A stretch of 13,993 nt of DNA, from NCBI GenBank assembly GCA_026387595.1, contig JAPLLL010000058.1, positions 1-13,993 of the forward strand. Reading direction: 5' to 3'. Below, one piece after another: positions 1-6,669 of the stretch; the first letter of the stretch is position 1, and each line of letters begins with the position of its first letter. Source of the stretch: Candidatus Omnitrophota bacterium. Lineage in GTDB: Bacteria > Omnitrophota > Gorgyraeia > JABMQH01. The notes beneath the pieces were generated by a model that did no database searches, was not told the DNA's origin, and saw only the letters and a list, made by a program, of their open reading frames with translations. Made by a program: the position numbers and the translations under genes.

Positions 1-13
1 AAATGGGATTATC

Positions 14-2380
14 ATGAAAAGATTTCTCCTATATATACTCGTTATCACTGCGCTCGCACCTCTCATATCAATATCCTACGCCAGGACCTCTTCTTTTGAT
101 GAAGAATTCACATTTGCCAAAAAGGCGTTTGAGGATAAGTTTTACGACCTTGTAAAAGAGAAGTTGGAGGCCTTGTTAAAGGAATACCCGAACCAGGAAG
201 AGGCGCACCTCCTGCTGGGCCAGGCTTATTTTTATCTGGGGAAGCTGGACCAGGCGGCCGGCGAATTCAATCTTTTACTGGAAAAAAACCCGCCCTCCAA
301 ATTCCAGGCAGAAGCGAATTACTGGGCAGGCGAGGTAAGTTTCAAGGCAGGCGACTACAAGACGGCACTTGCGCTTTACCAGAAAGTGATAGATGATTTC
401 CCTGGCTCAAGCCTTTATAATTTTGCTGTTTACTCCAAGGGGTGCGCGCTTTTCAACCTAAAGGAATACAAGGCTGCGGAGGAAGAATTCAAACTGGCCC
501 TGAAGAAGCCGGCGGACGACAAGCTTAACCAGGATAGCCTGTTCAAGCTGGGCCAGATCTTCTACGAGGAAAAACGGTTTAAAGAGGCAAAAGGCCAATT
601 GTCCTCATATCTTAAGCTCTACCCGGCGGCCCAAGAGGCAAAGGAGGCATATTACCTGCTTGGCGAGATCGCATACCAGGATTCCGATTTTAAAAACGCT
701 GTGGAAAATTACAATGCCGCTTTAACCGATACAAAACAGGCAAAATGGCTGCCCTATGCTTATTATCATATGGGCGCATCTTATCTCGGCCTTGATATGC
801 CAAAGGAGGCAAAGGAACGGTTCCAGCGCTGCCTTAGCGCCTCATCCGATCCCGCGCTTGCAGCAGAAGTAAAACTTGCCATGGCTAAAATATCCCGCCA
901 ACTCGGCAATAACGAGGAGGCAGCCGCACTTTATAAGGAATCCATTGAACAGCTGAAAGGCACTGACCTGGAATATGAGGCGCGCTACAATCTGGGCTGG
1001 CTATATAAAGAACTAGGCAGGACCGATGAGGCCCGGACGGAATTCGAAATGGTCAAGGATTCCGCAAAAGACAAGGGTCTTAAGGTGGCAAGCCTGTGTA
1101 TGCTGGGCGACATTGATTTTGAGCAGAAGAAATTTGAAGCTGCGCTTGAGAATTACGAGGCAGTGCTCAATGACTACTCGGACAGTCATTACGCTGATTA
1201 CGCCCAGTATCAGGTTGCCAGGTGCCTTTCCGGGCTTGAGCGCTACGAGACCGCGATCCTTGCGTTCCAGAGCCTTCTTGTGAATTTCAAGAACAGCGAA
1301 TTGCAGGATGAGACGCATTTTCAGGTGGGCCTTATTTACTATAAGACAGGCGAATATCAAAAGGCATATCAGGAATTCCAGACAATCCTGAAGGATTTTG
1401 CGCAGAGCCCGATTGCCGGCAATGCGCAGTTTTATGTCGCGAATTCCCTGTACGCTCTCGGCCGCTATGACCAGGCGCTCAAGATATTCCTGGATATTGT
1501 TTCCGCAGGCAAGGACGAGGACCTTGCGCGCAAATCGCGTTACCTGATCGGCTGGTGTTATTTCCAGAAGGGCCGTGAGAAGGACGCGGTGGCGTCGTTT
1601 GAAAAATTTCTGGCCCTTTATCCGAAGATAGACCTTAGCCCGCAGGTGCTGCAGTGGCTGGGCGAACATGCATATCAAAAATCGAAATTTGCCGAAGCGA
1701 AAAAATATTTCCAGCAGATAATCGACGGTTTTCCCCAGAGCAGTGTTTGCGACAATGCGGTTTACTGGCTCGGCTGGATTTATTACGAACAGCGTGACTA
1801 CGAATCTGCGAAAAATCAGTTCCGGAAGATTATAGTGGATTACCCGAATAGCGAACAATGCGCCAATGCCCTGCTTAAGATAGCGGATATATTCAAACAG
1901 CAGGGCATGGTCCAGGAGGCGTATGATGCGCTGAATACGTGCATCGTCAGGTTCCGCGGCACTGATTTTGAAAAAACAGCTTACCGGAAGGTCGGGAACC
2001 TGCTTACCGAGAATTTCCTGTTTGACAGGGCCATAGCGTATTTCAGGAAAGCCCTTACCCCCGAAAAAACAGAATTGAACGCGCAGATACAATTCCAGAT
2101 AGGCGAGGCTTTTCAGGCCAAGGGGGACTTTGATAATGCGGTTGTCGAATATTTAAAAACGGTTTATTTATACCCGAATGCGAAATTCTGGGCGCTCCGG
2201 GCGCAGCTGAAGGCGGCCGAGTCGCTGGAGAAATTAAAACGTTTTGACGAGGCAAAAAATTTGTATGAAAAATTGGCCAAAGAAGATGCCGAAGAGGCCG
2301 TAACGGCGAAGGAACGGCTGAAGGCGCTAAAGGCCCGTCCAACTGGCGCAGAAACCAGAAGCGGGCAAGGAGGAAGATAA
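14..2380 (+). CDS. Secreted multi-TPR protein of the ExbB/ExbD/TonB operon
   Basis: The 788-residue product starts with a signal peptide: Lys-Arg at residues 2-3, a hydrophobic core to about residue 20, and a likely cleavage after SYA near residue 23. The rest is more than a dozen TPR-type repeats of about 34-37 residues, visible as recurring patterns such as A-x-Y-x-LG…Y-x-x-A…F…YP. It ends in a charged, disordered-looking tail. TPR arrays are protein-binding scaffolds. Its position 1 base before an ExbB/TolQ gene suggests a periplasmic or envelope partner of that energy-transducing complex, analogous in placement to YbgF/CpoB in Tol-Pal operons, but the exact partner is unknown. The ATG at 14 follows only 13 bases of window, so promoter and upstream genes cannot be seen. 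The fold and export call is firm; the function is inferred from neighbours. Confidence 0.9.
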   Translation: MKRFLLYILVITALAPLISISYARTSSFDEEFTFAKKAFEDKFYDLVKEKLEALLKEYPNQEEAHLLLGQAYFYLGKLDQAAGEFNLLLEKNPPSKFQAEANYWAGEVSFKAGDYKTALALYQKVIDDFPGSSLYNFAVYSKGCALFNLKEYKAAEEEFKLALKKPADDKLNQDSLFKLGQIFYEEKRFKEAKGQLSSYLKLYPAAQEAKEAYYLLGEIAYQDSDFKNAVENYNAALTDTKQAKWLPYAYYHMGASYLGLDMPKEAKERFQRCLSASSDPALAAEVKLAMAKISRQLGNNEEAAALYKESIEQLKGTDLEYEARYNLGWLYKELGRTDEARTEFEMVKDSAKDKGLKVASLCMLGDIDFEQKKFEAALENYEAVLNDYSDSHYADYAQYQVARCLSGLERYETAILAFQSLLVNFKNSELQDETHFQVGLIYYKTGEYQKAYQEFQTILKDFAQSPIAGNAQFYVANSLYALGRYDQALKIFLDIVSAGKDEDLARKSRYLIGWCYFQKGREKDAVASFEKFLALYPKIDLSPQVLQWLGEHAYQKSKFAEAKKYFQQIIDGFPQSSVCDNAVYWLGWIYYEQRDYESAKNQFRKIIVDYPNSEQCANALLKIADIFKQQGMVQEAYDALNTCIVRFRGTDFEKTAYRKVGNLLTENFLFDRAIAYFRKALTPEKTELNAQIQFQIGEAFQAKGDFDNAVVEYLKTVYLYPNAKFWALRAQLKAAESLEKLKRFDEAKNLYEKLAKEDAEEAVTAKERLKALKARPTGAETRSGQGGR

Positions 2381-2381
2381 G

Positions 2382-3005
2382 ATGCTTGAATTCATGCATA
2401 AAGGCGGCCCGATAATGTGGGTCATATTTCTGTGCTCGATCTTTGCAATGGCGGTTGTGATTGAAAAAATACTGCAGCTGCGCAGGGTGAGCATAGATAC
2501 GGATTCTTTCATGAACGGCATTTCGGATCTGCTGCGGCGCAACAGGATAATTGACGCAATAAACATGTGCAACAAGACGCCAGGCCCGATAGCGCAGATC
2601 CTGAAGGCGGGTATCATGAAGCACGATCGTTCGAAGCCCGAGATCCGGGAAGCGATAGAGGACGCGGCGCTGGGCGAAGTGCCGCTTTTGGAGAAAAATC
2701 TGAGCGTGCTGGCCACCATCGCGCATATCACTCCGCTCCTCGGCCTTTTGGGCACCGTGATGGGCATGTTGAGATGTTTTCAGACCATAGAGCAGAAATC
2801 AACAGCCCTTCAGCCTGTCAACCCGAAGGACCTGGCGGGCGGTATCTGGGAGGCGCTTCTTACCACTGTTTTCGGATTGTGCGTTGCGATCCCCGCATAC
2901 GTCGCCTATAACTATCTGGTCAACAAGGTTAACGGTTTCATCCTTGAAATGGAGAAGAGCTCAACCGACCTGGTGAACCTGCTGCTCTCAAGGAGGGAAC
3001 AATGA
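2382..3005 (+). CDS. exbB: MotA/TolQ/ExbB-family proton channel protein
   Basis: This 207-residue protein has the ExbB/TolQ layout: TM1 at about residues 9-27 (GGPIMWVIFLCSIF…), a cytoplasmic loop, TM2 at about 110-130 with the family signature TPLLGLLGTVMGM, and TM3 at about 155-180 (ALLTTVFGLCVAIPAYV). In this family five ExbB subunits surround an ExbD dimer in the inner membrane and use the proton gradient to drive TonB or Tol/Pal movement. A strong Shine-Dalgarno AAGGAGG lies at 2367-2373 inside the end of the TPR gene, and the ATG at 2382 is 1 base past that gene's stop. It overlaps the next gene by an ATGA (3002-3005). Sequence alone does not separate ExbB from TolQ; the TonB-like gene downstream favours ExbB. 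Confidence 0.9.
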   Translation: MLEFMHKGGPIMWVIFLCSIFAMAVVIEKILQLRRVSIDTDSFMNGISDLLRRNRIIDAINMCNKTPGPIAQILKAGIMKHDRSKPEIREAIEDAALGEVPLLEKNLSVLATIAHITPLLGLLGTVMGMLRCFQTIEQKSTALQPVNPKDLAGGIWEALLTTVFGLCVAIPAYVAYNYLVNKVNGFILEMEKSSTDLVNLLLSRREQ

Positions 3006-3406
3006 AATTCAAGAGGCGCCTTGCGCTTGAAACAGGCCAACTTGATATGACGCCACTCATCAATGTCATATTACAGCTTTTAATATTTTTTATCCTTACG
3101 TCGAGTTTTGTGTTCCAGCCGGGCATAAAAGTAAACTTGCCCAGGGCGGTTACAAGCGAGGCAATACAGGAAAAGAGCCTTGTCCTCATGATAGCTGCGG
3201 ACAACCGCATCTATTTAAACGACAGGCTGATCACAAGAGCGGAACTTGCCTCCAGGCTTAAGGTCGCGTCAAAAGAGAACAAGCCGCTATTGATCAAGGC
3301 GGACAGGCAAACGCTGCTGGACAGGGTCGTAGAGGTATTGGACCTATGCAGGCGCGAAGGGATGTCGCAGATAAATATCGCGACTAATCAGGAGATCAAG
3401 AGCTAG
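3002..3406 (+). CDS. exbD: ExbD/TolR-family protein with Asn at the usual proton-carrying Asp
   Basis: At 134 residues it has the ExbD/TolR build: a short cytoplasmic N-terminus, one TM helix (about residues 18-38, PLINVILQLLIFFILTSSF) and a periplasmic domain. ExbD/TolR pairs with ExbB/TolQ to harvest the proton motive force. The family motif is PLIDV or PFIDV, where the Asp (Asp25 in E. coli ExbD, Asp23 in TolR) is required for proton flow. Here residue 21 is Asn, codon AAT at 3062-3064, one base away from GAT. Asp15 (DMTP) lies six residues earlier, at the cytoplasmic edge. The start is well supported by AAGGAGG at 2990-2996 and an ATGA overlap with exbB. The protein is otherwise full length, so this is a substitution rather than decay; whether it still conducts protons is unknown. 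Confidence 0.88.
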   Translation: MKFKRRLALETGQLDMTPLINVILQLLIFFILTSSFVFQPGIKVNLPRAVTSEAIQEKSLVLMIAADNRIYLNDRLITRAELASRLKVASKENKPLLIKADRQTLLDRVVEVLDLCRREGMSQINIATNQEIKS

Positions 3407-3409
3407 GCC

Positions 3410-4120
3410 GTGTTCAAGAATAAAACCTTTAAATTGGCGTTTCTGATTTCGGTGTCGTGGCATTTAGCCATTATGTTTTTTGTAACAATAATTGTGGTAC
3501 CGGTAACATTCAAGAAGGCAAGGACGTATACGGTTTCATTCTTGGGGCCCATATTGGAAAAAACCGCGTTTGACATGATGCTCCATAAAGGGCTACCGGC
3601 AAAGGATTCCGCCCTGTATGGGCAGCCGCTGCATTTTGATGAAGGTAAAACCGCAAGCGCCGCTGCGGATTTACTGGTGAAAAAGGCCGAGCCGTTTGCA
3701 TTCGGGGACGGCGGAGTGTCAGGCGCAGGCAATATCAGCATGCTGGAGGAATCCAAGGTTTTTCCCGCGTTTCAGCATACTGAAGATATAATTGCAGAGG
3801 AGGAAAAGCCCTCCCCGGATAATTTTAAAATAGAGGGTCCGGCAGCGAAGCGCGAGATGCTGTTTGCTCCTAAGGCGCCCGTTGTATCCAGGCGGATCGA
3901 TCAGCAGCAGGAATCATTTATGGTAAAATTAAAAATGAAGATAGCAACATCCGGCAGCGTGAAAGAAGCCGGGCTTCTGGTTTCCAGCGGATACCCGGAT
4001 ATAGACCTGGCTGCGATCAATTATTGCAAGAAATTCCAGTTCGCGGCAGTAAATGCGGCCGCAGGTACTGGCGCTGAAGCGGAGTGGAATACCGTCTCCG
4101 TGCGCCTGAAAAGCAAATGA
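3410..4120 (+). CDS. TonB-like energy transducer
   Basis: The 236-residue protein has a basic N-terminus (KNKTFK) and one TM helix at about residues 9-31. The helix contains S14-x-x-x-H18 (SVSWH), matching the SxxxH motif by which E. coli TonB (Ser16, His20) couples to ExbB/ExbD. A low-complexity periplasmic linker follows. The last ~50 residues (SGYPDIDLAAINYCKKFQF…) resemble the TonB C-terminal domain, which ends in an amphipathic segment of the type D-x-A-A-L-x-x-x-K-x-W-x-F. A Pro-rich spacer, usual in TonB, is absent. I chose the GTG at 3410, 3 bases after exbD's stop, because the only nearby ATG would cut into the TM helix; no good Shine-Dalgarno is seen, so coupling to exbD is likely. 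TolA-like function is the alternative. Confidence 0.75.
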   Translation: MFKNKTFKLAFLISVSWHLAIMFFVTIIVVPVTFKKARTYTVSFLGPILEKTAFDMMLHKGLPAKDSALYGQPLHFDEGKTASAAADLLVKKAEPFAFGDGGVSGAGNISMLEESKVFPAFQHTEDIIAEEEKPSPDNFKIEGPAAKREMLFAPKAPVVSRRIDQQQESFMVKLKMKIATSGSVKEAGLLVSSGYPDIDLAAINYCKKFQFAAVNAAAGTGAEAEWNTVSVRLKSK

Positions 4121-4377
4121 TAAAAGTAGACCTGTCAACGGCGGTTTGCGTATACCTTGTGCTTTTTGTCATCGTGGTCCTGGCGTTGTGGGTTTTTTTC
4201 GGCAGAAAAAGCGGATTCAGAAGGGTCAACCCCGAGGAAAAATTTGTGTGGCAGTGCCGTATCTGCACCTTTTTTTACATCGACAGCCAGAGCGAGGACA
4301 TTTCCGTATGTCCGAGGTGCGGAAGCTATAATTCACGGAAAGACGAGAAAAAACAGGAAGGAGGTGAAAAGGCATGA
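4117..4377 (+). CDS. Small membrane-anchored zinc-ribbon protein, function unknown
   Basis: The ATG at 4117 overlaps the TonB-like gene's stop as ATGA, which I prefer to an upstream in-frame non-ATG start at 4084. The 86-residue product has one TM helix at about residues 9-29 and then a compact zinc ribbon: C47-x-x-C50 and C65-x-x-C68 (CRIC…CPRC). A Lys/Glu-rich tail follows. The topology suggests a membrane-tethered, probably cytoplasmic, metal-bound knuckle. I do not recognise a named family. Its tight coupling to the ExbB/ExbD/TonB genes upstream and a winged-helix gene downstream (another ATGA overlap, 4374-4377) shows co-expression and hints at a shared role. No function should be assigned beyond this. 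Confidence 0.75.
   Translation: MIKVDLSTAVCVYLVLFVIVVLALWVFFGRKSGFRRVNPEEKFVWQCRICTFFYIDSQSEDISVCPRCGSYNSRKDEKKQEGGEKA
4358..4367 (+). promoter_or_regulatory. Near-perfect Shine-Dalgarno sequence
   Basis: AAGGAGGTGA is fully complementary to the anti-Shine-Dalgarno end of bacterial 16S rRNA. It sits six bases before the ATG at 4374, fixing the start of the winged-helix gene, and lies inside the 3' end of the zinc-ribbon gene. It is the strongest ribosome site in the window. Confidence 0.85.
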
Positions 4378-4580
4378 TAACGGAAATAGGGATCGCGGCA
4401 GGGGATGTGTGGCATTACCTGGACGCGCACCAGAACCAGAAAAGCAAGTTGAAGGATGTGGCAAAAGGTATCGACAAGCCGCGTGAACTTGCGCTGATGA
4501 GCATAGGATGGCTGGCAAGGGAAGGCCATGCCATAGTGGAGCAGTCAGGGAATGATTATCAGGTTTGGCTGAGAAAGTAG
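4374..4580 (+). CDS. Small winged helix-turn-helix protein, DUF2582-like
   Basis: The 68-residue protein matches the pattern of the small winged-helix family I know as DUF2582 (PF10771): an N-terminal helix with G-x-x-A-G-x-V-W, a middle HTH (KLKDVAKGI…PRELALMSIGWLAREG) with the hallmark GWLARE, and a C-terminal beta wing (HAIVEQSGNDYQVWL). Members are single-domain and poorly characterised; DNA binding is presumed from the fold. It is the last gene of the TPR–ExbBD–TonB unit (ATGA overlap with the zinc ribbon) and might regulate that unit, but this is a guess. A hairpin-rich leader element begins directly after its TAG stop. Confidence 0.75.
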   Translation: MITEIGIAAGDVWHYLDAHQNQKSKLKDVAKGIDKPRELALMSIGWLAREGHAIVEQSGNDYQVWLRK

Positions 4581-4694
4581 GTCCCTCGCCCTGCATGAGA
4601 AATTCAAGGGCTTCCCTCGTTGTCTGATGTAAACAACGGCAACTCGGGACTTCGCGGGACAATTTCCGGAATGTAAACGATAGAAATTGGGAGG
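4581..4694 (+). repeat. Two-part hairpin leader element, copy 1 (expanded)
   Basis: Parts: GTCCC 4581-4585; inner hairpin GCCCT 4588-4592 / AGGGC 4607-4611 with loop containing ATGAGAAATTC; an extra hairpin CGTTGT 4618-4623 / ACAACG 4633-4638; then GGGAC twice (4646-4650 and 4656-4660). The second part is CAATTTC 4660-4666 / GAAATTG 4683-4689 around a 16-base loop CGGAATGTAAACGATA. Its 3' arm meets the Shine-Dalgarno GGGAGG (4689-4694) of the gene at 4699. Copies 2, 3 and 4 share the architecture. It could be a regulatory RNA leader, a palindromic mobile repeat, or both. The whole 118-base gap is taken up by it. Confidence 0.75.
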
Positions 4695-4698
4695 CAAA

Positions 4699-4968
4699 AT
4701 GGATATTGAAAGACACATAAGGAGCGATGAACCGCTGCCAATAATCGCGCCGCTAAAGGTGCTTGACCACACTACGATCAATAAGAAATTCGGGTGGTGG
4801 TCGGTTGTAGCGCTCGTCGAGTCATGGGGCAGGAAGCAGGTTTGCCTTTATCTCTGGCAGAAAAAAGGCGATAGGTGGGCAAGAAAACAGAAATTTGCGA
4901 TACATAGCCAGGAAGACTGGAGTCTCATCTCAGAGGCTGTCGAGAAGCTGGTTTCCGAACTCGGGTGA
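4699..4968 (+). CDS. Small conserved-looking protein of unknown function
   Basis: The ATG at 4699 follows the Shine-Dalgarno GGGAGG (4689-4694) at five bases, which decides it over an in-frame TTG at 4687. The 89-residue product is soluble, with no signal peptide or TM helix. It is rich in Trp (WW near residues 33-34, then W in ESWGRK, YLWQKKGDRW and EDW), with a predicted beta-rich middle (WSVVALVESW…KQVCLYLWQK) and a C-terminal helix (SLISEAVEKLVSEL). I do not recognise the family. It overlaps cutA by a GTGA junction (4965-4968), so the two are translationally coupled. It is the first gene after the copy 1 leader element and hence the likely target if that element is regulatory. Confidence 0.7.
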   Translation: MDIERHIRSDEPLPIIAPLKVLDHTTINKKFGWWSVVALVESWGRKQVCLYLWQKKGDRWARKQKFAIHSQEDWSLISEAVEKLVSELG

Positions 4969-5276
4969 GATTTATCGTTGTTTTTATAACTGCTTCTTCG
5001 AAGAAAGAAGCGCAGGCTATTGTTTCGGCGCTGGTAAAGAAAAAACTTGCTGCCTGCGGCAATATAATAGGCAGCGTTGATTCCATGTTTATCTGGAAGG
5101 GGAAAACCGAGAAGGCTAAGGAAGCCCTGATAATCCTTAAGGCCAGGGCCGGTTTATTTAAGAGGATCGTTCGCGAGGTAGAACGCCTTCACAGCTATGA
5201 TGTCCCGGAGATCATTGCGGTGCCGATCATTGCGGGGAGTAAAAAATATCTCGAGTGGCTTGATGTAAATGTTTGA
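4965..5276 (+). CDS. cutA: CutA divalent-cation tolerance protein
   Basis: The 103-residue protein is full length for CutA1 and carries its signatures: an N-terminal strand FIVVFITASSKKEA, KKLAACGNIIGSVDSMFIWKGK in place of the usual LAACVNI…S-x-Y-x-W-x-G-K, EALIILKAR, and the C-terminal YDVPEIIAVPI…YLEWL. CutA forms very stable trimers with a ferredoxin-like fold. It was linked to copper and other divalent-cation tolerance in E. coli, though its biochemical role remains uncertain. The start is GTG at 4965, overlapping the previous gene's TGA. Its end overlaps the M48 protease gene by 8 bases, so the three genes form one translational chain. Confidence 0.95.
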   Translation: MRFIVVFITASSKKEAQAIVSALVKKKLAACGNIIGSVDSMFIWKGKTEKAKEALIILKARAGLFKRIVREVERLHSYDVPEIIAVPIIAGSKKYLEWLDVNV

Positions 5277-6042
5277 CAGAGTTTTTAATCTTTTACTCGT
5301 ATTTTTTATTTTTTCTTTTTCCATTTTTAGTTTATCCGGCTGCGCCACCGGTTATAATCCGGCTACTGGAAAAAAAGAATACATTTTTATAGATACGAAA
5401 GATGAGATCGCGATCGGCAACCAGATGCGGCGCGAAATAAATAAAAAGTTCAGGGTAGACGAAGACGCCGTTTTACAGGCTAAGATAGATGCGATAGGAA
5501 AGGCCGTTTCATCGGCCTCCGACCGGCAGGATGTGCCGTATGAATTCATGGTGCTTAAAGGTAAAGAGGTAAACGCCTTTACAACCCCGGGCGGCTGTGT
5601 TTATGTTTTCAGGGGGCTCATTGACAAGACAGGATCCGATTCGGAGCTTGCATCAGTGATCGCGCATGAGATAGGCCATGTCGCCGCGCGGCACGCCGCT
5701 AAAAAGATGGAAGCGGATATGGGCTACAGTCTTCTTATGTCGATCGCATTTTCGAAAAATCCCAACCCCGAACTTGAGCGCTACGTGGACATGGGTGTGA
5801 ACGTGGTGTTTCTGGGCTATTCGAGAGAGGATGAATTGTTTGCCGACAAGCTTGCGGTGCGCTATCTGATAAAATCAGGCTATAACCCCTACGGAATGGT
5901 ATCATTTATGGAAAAAATTGATAAAATGGAAAAAGAGGACGGGACGATCCCGATATACTTTTTAAGGTCCCATCCTTATATGTCGCAAAGGATAAAAGAG
6001 GCTGAAAAAGAAATATTTGCGGAACTTCATGCGCCGCAATAA
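5269..6042 (+). CDS. M48-family metalloprotease lipoprotein
   Basis: The 257-residue product begins with a lipoprotein signal peptide: a hydrophobic run to residue 21, then lipobox L22-S-G-C25, so mature Cys25 should be lipidated. The catalytic motif H133-E-I-G-H137 is HExxH, followed by AARH. The third zinc ligand is probably Glu189 in E-L-F-A-D, the family's ExxAD motif. The layout matches the short periplasmic M48 proteases of the BepA/LoiP/YcaL type, which act in envelope quality control and degrade misfolded outer-membrane proteins. There is no TPR domain, unlike BepA. The gene overlaps cutA by 8 bases. A new leader element starts 7 bases after its TAA, so it ends this unit. Substrate is unknown. 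Confidence 0.92.
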   Translation: MFDRVFNLLLVFFIFSFSIFSLSGCATGYNPATGKKEYIFIDTKDEIAIGNQMRREINKKFRVDEDAVLQAKIDAIGKAVSSASDRQDVPYEFMVLKGKEVNAFTTPGGCVYVFRGLIDKTGSDSELASVIAHEIGHVAARHAAKKMEADMGYSLLMSIAFSKNPNPELERYVDMGVNVVFLGYSREDELFADKLAVRYLIKSGYNPYGMVSFMEKIDKMEKEDGTIPIYFLRSHPYMSQRIKEAEKEIFAELHAPQ

Positions 6043-6049
6043 ATAAAAG

Positions 6050-6123
6050 GTCCCTCGGTCTGCATGAAAAACTCCAGGCCTCGGGACGATTTTCCAGAAC
6101 GTAAACGATAGAAAATCGGAGGG
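6050..6123 (+). repeat. Two-part hairpin leader element, copy 2
   Basis: First hairpin: GTCCC 6050-6054, TC, GGTCTG 6057-6062, loop containing ATGAAAAACTC, CAGGCC 6075-6080, TC, GGGAC 6083-6087. Second hairpin: CGATTTTC 6087-6094 / GAAAATCG 6111-6118 with loop CAGAACGTAAACGATA, which is 14 of 16 identical to the copy 1 loop. The second pair of this stem is G-C where copy 1 has A-T, a compensated change. The 3' arm leads into the Shine-Dalgarno GGAGGG (6118-6123) of the response regulator. TCCCTC at 6051-6056 is also complementary to GAGGGA at 6119-6124, so an alternative fold could mask the ribosome site. Confidence 0.75.
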
Positions 6124-6126
6124 AAT

Positions 6127-6507
6127 ATGGCTGTGAAGAAAAAGTTGTGTGTCATGGTAGTGGATGACGAAGATAGCGTATTGAATATGCTCGGCGAAAT
6201 GGTCAGGCACACGGGATGGGATTGCCTTACCGCGCCTACCGGAGAGATAGCGCTTGGGCTGTTCGGGAAGCATGATGTTGATATTGTGGTGCTGGACCTG
6301 AACCTCCCGAACATGAAAGGTTTTGACGTGCTGAAGAACATGAAAGCGCTTAAGCCGAAAGTTCCTGTTGTAATTCTGACAGGGCTCGGATATGATAAGG
6401 AACAGGTAGACGAGGCGCTTAAACTCGGCGCATCCGGCTATGTCGGCAAGGCAATGCCGGTAGAACAGACGATATCCGCGATAAAGAATGTGTTGGCAAA
6501 GAAATAA
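6127..6507 (+). CDS. Receiver-only (CheY-like) response regulator
   Basis: The 126-residue protein is a single receiver domain. It has the acidic pocket D13-D14 with E15-D16 (VVDDED), the phosphoacceptor Asp57 (VVLDLNLP), Thr85 (VILTG) and Lys108 (YVGK). Lys108 is followed by A-M-P rather than the usual Pro. There is no output domain, so it acts by protein contact or as a phosphorelay intermediate. No histidine kinase is in the window, so its partner is encoded elsewhere. The ATG at 6127 follows GGAGGG (6118-6123). The leader occupies nearly all of the 84-base gap after the protease gene, implying separate control of this gene. TAA stop at 6505-6507. Confidence 0.95.
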   Translation: MAVKKKLCVMVVDDEDSVLNMLGEMVRHTGWDCLTAPTGEIALGLFGKHDVDIVVLDLNLPNMKGFDVLKNMKALKPKVPVVILTGLGYDKEQVDEALKLGASGYVGKAMPVEQTISAIKNVLAKK

Positions 6508-6522
6508 ATTTTCGTGTGGGCA

Positions 6523-6601
6523 GTCCCTCGTACCAGAGCAGTGGTCTCAAGGGGTACTCGGGACGCCCCGGAGAAGTTCGGAGAAGTTATACATTCGGGG
6601 C
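6523..6601 (+). repeat. Two-part hairpin element, copy 3, running into the tRNA 5' end
   Basis: First hairpin: GTCCC 6523-6527, TC, GTACC 6530-6534, an 18-base loop, GGTAC 6553-6557, TC, GGGAC 6560-6564. Both stems are perfect and the TC/TC internal loop matches copies 2 and 4. Second hairpin: GCCCCG 6565-6570 / CGGGGC 6596-6601. The 3' arm of the second hairpin includes bases 1-5 of tRNA-Ala. At the mRNA copies the same position is taken by the sequence just before the Shine-Dalgarno. The loop of the second hairpin is longer (25 bases) and contains the direct repeat GGAGAAGTT twice. Confidence 0.7.
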
Positions 6602-6669
6602 AGTAGCTCAGCTGGAAGAGCACCACGTTCGCAACGTGGGGGCCGTGGGTTCGAATCCCATCTGCTCCA
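6597..6669 (+). tRNA. tRNA-Ala (anticodon CGC)
   Basis: A complete cloverleaf folds: acceptor GGGGCAG / CTGCTCC, D-arm GCTC…GAGC, anticodon arm CCACG-TTCGCAA-CGTGG giving anticodon CGC (codon GCG, Ala), a five-base variable loop, and T-arm GTGGG-TTCGAAT-CCCAT. The acceptor contains a G3·U70 wobble pair, the classic alanine identity element, and the discriminator is A73. The 3' CCA is not encoded (A73 is followed by TTC), so it must be added after transcription. The 5' end is shared with a hairpin arm of repeat copy 3, and the next repeat starts right at the 3' end. RNase P and 3'-end processing may therefore compete with these folds. Confidence 0.95.

Noticed and set aside
1013..2092. Long antisense open frame (359 codons) opposite the TPR gene
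   Set aside because: It mirrors a repetitive, codon-biased TPR gene, has no recognisable domain and lies wholly inside a convincing gene.
2055..2767. Two overlapping antisense frames opposite the TPR gene end and exbB
   Set aside because: No start signal and no domain; the + strand frames are clear family members with good Shine-Dalgarno sites.
4581..4694. A known riboswitch class
   Set aside because: I could not match the conserved cores of classes I know (TPP, SAM, cobalamin, c-di-GMP, fluoride, guanidine), and the downstream genes share no pathway.
6523..6601. Reading copy 3 as a rho-independent terminator of the response regulator
   Set aside because: No T-run follows the GC-rich hairpins and the second hairpin runs into the tRNA. 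I found no canonical terminator in the window.
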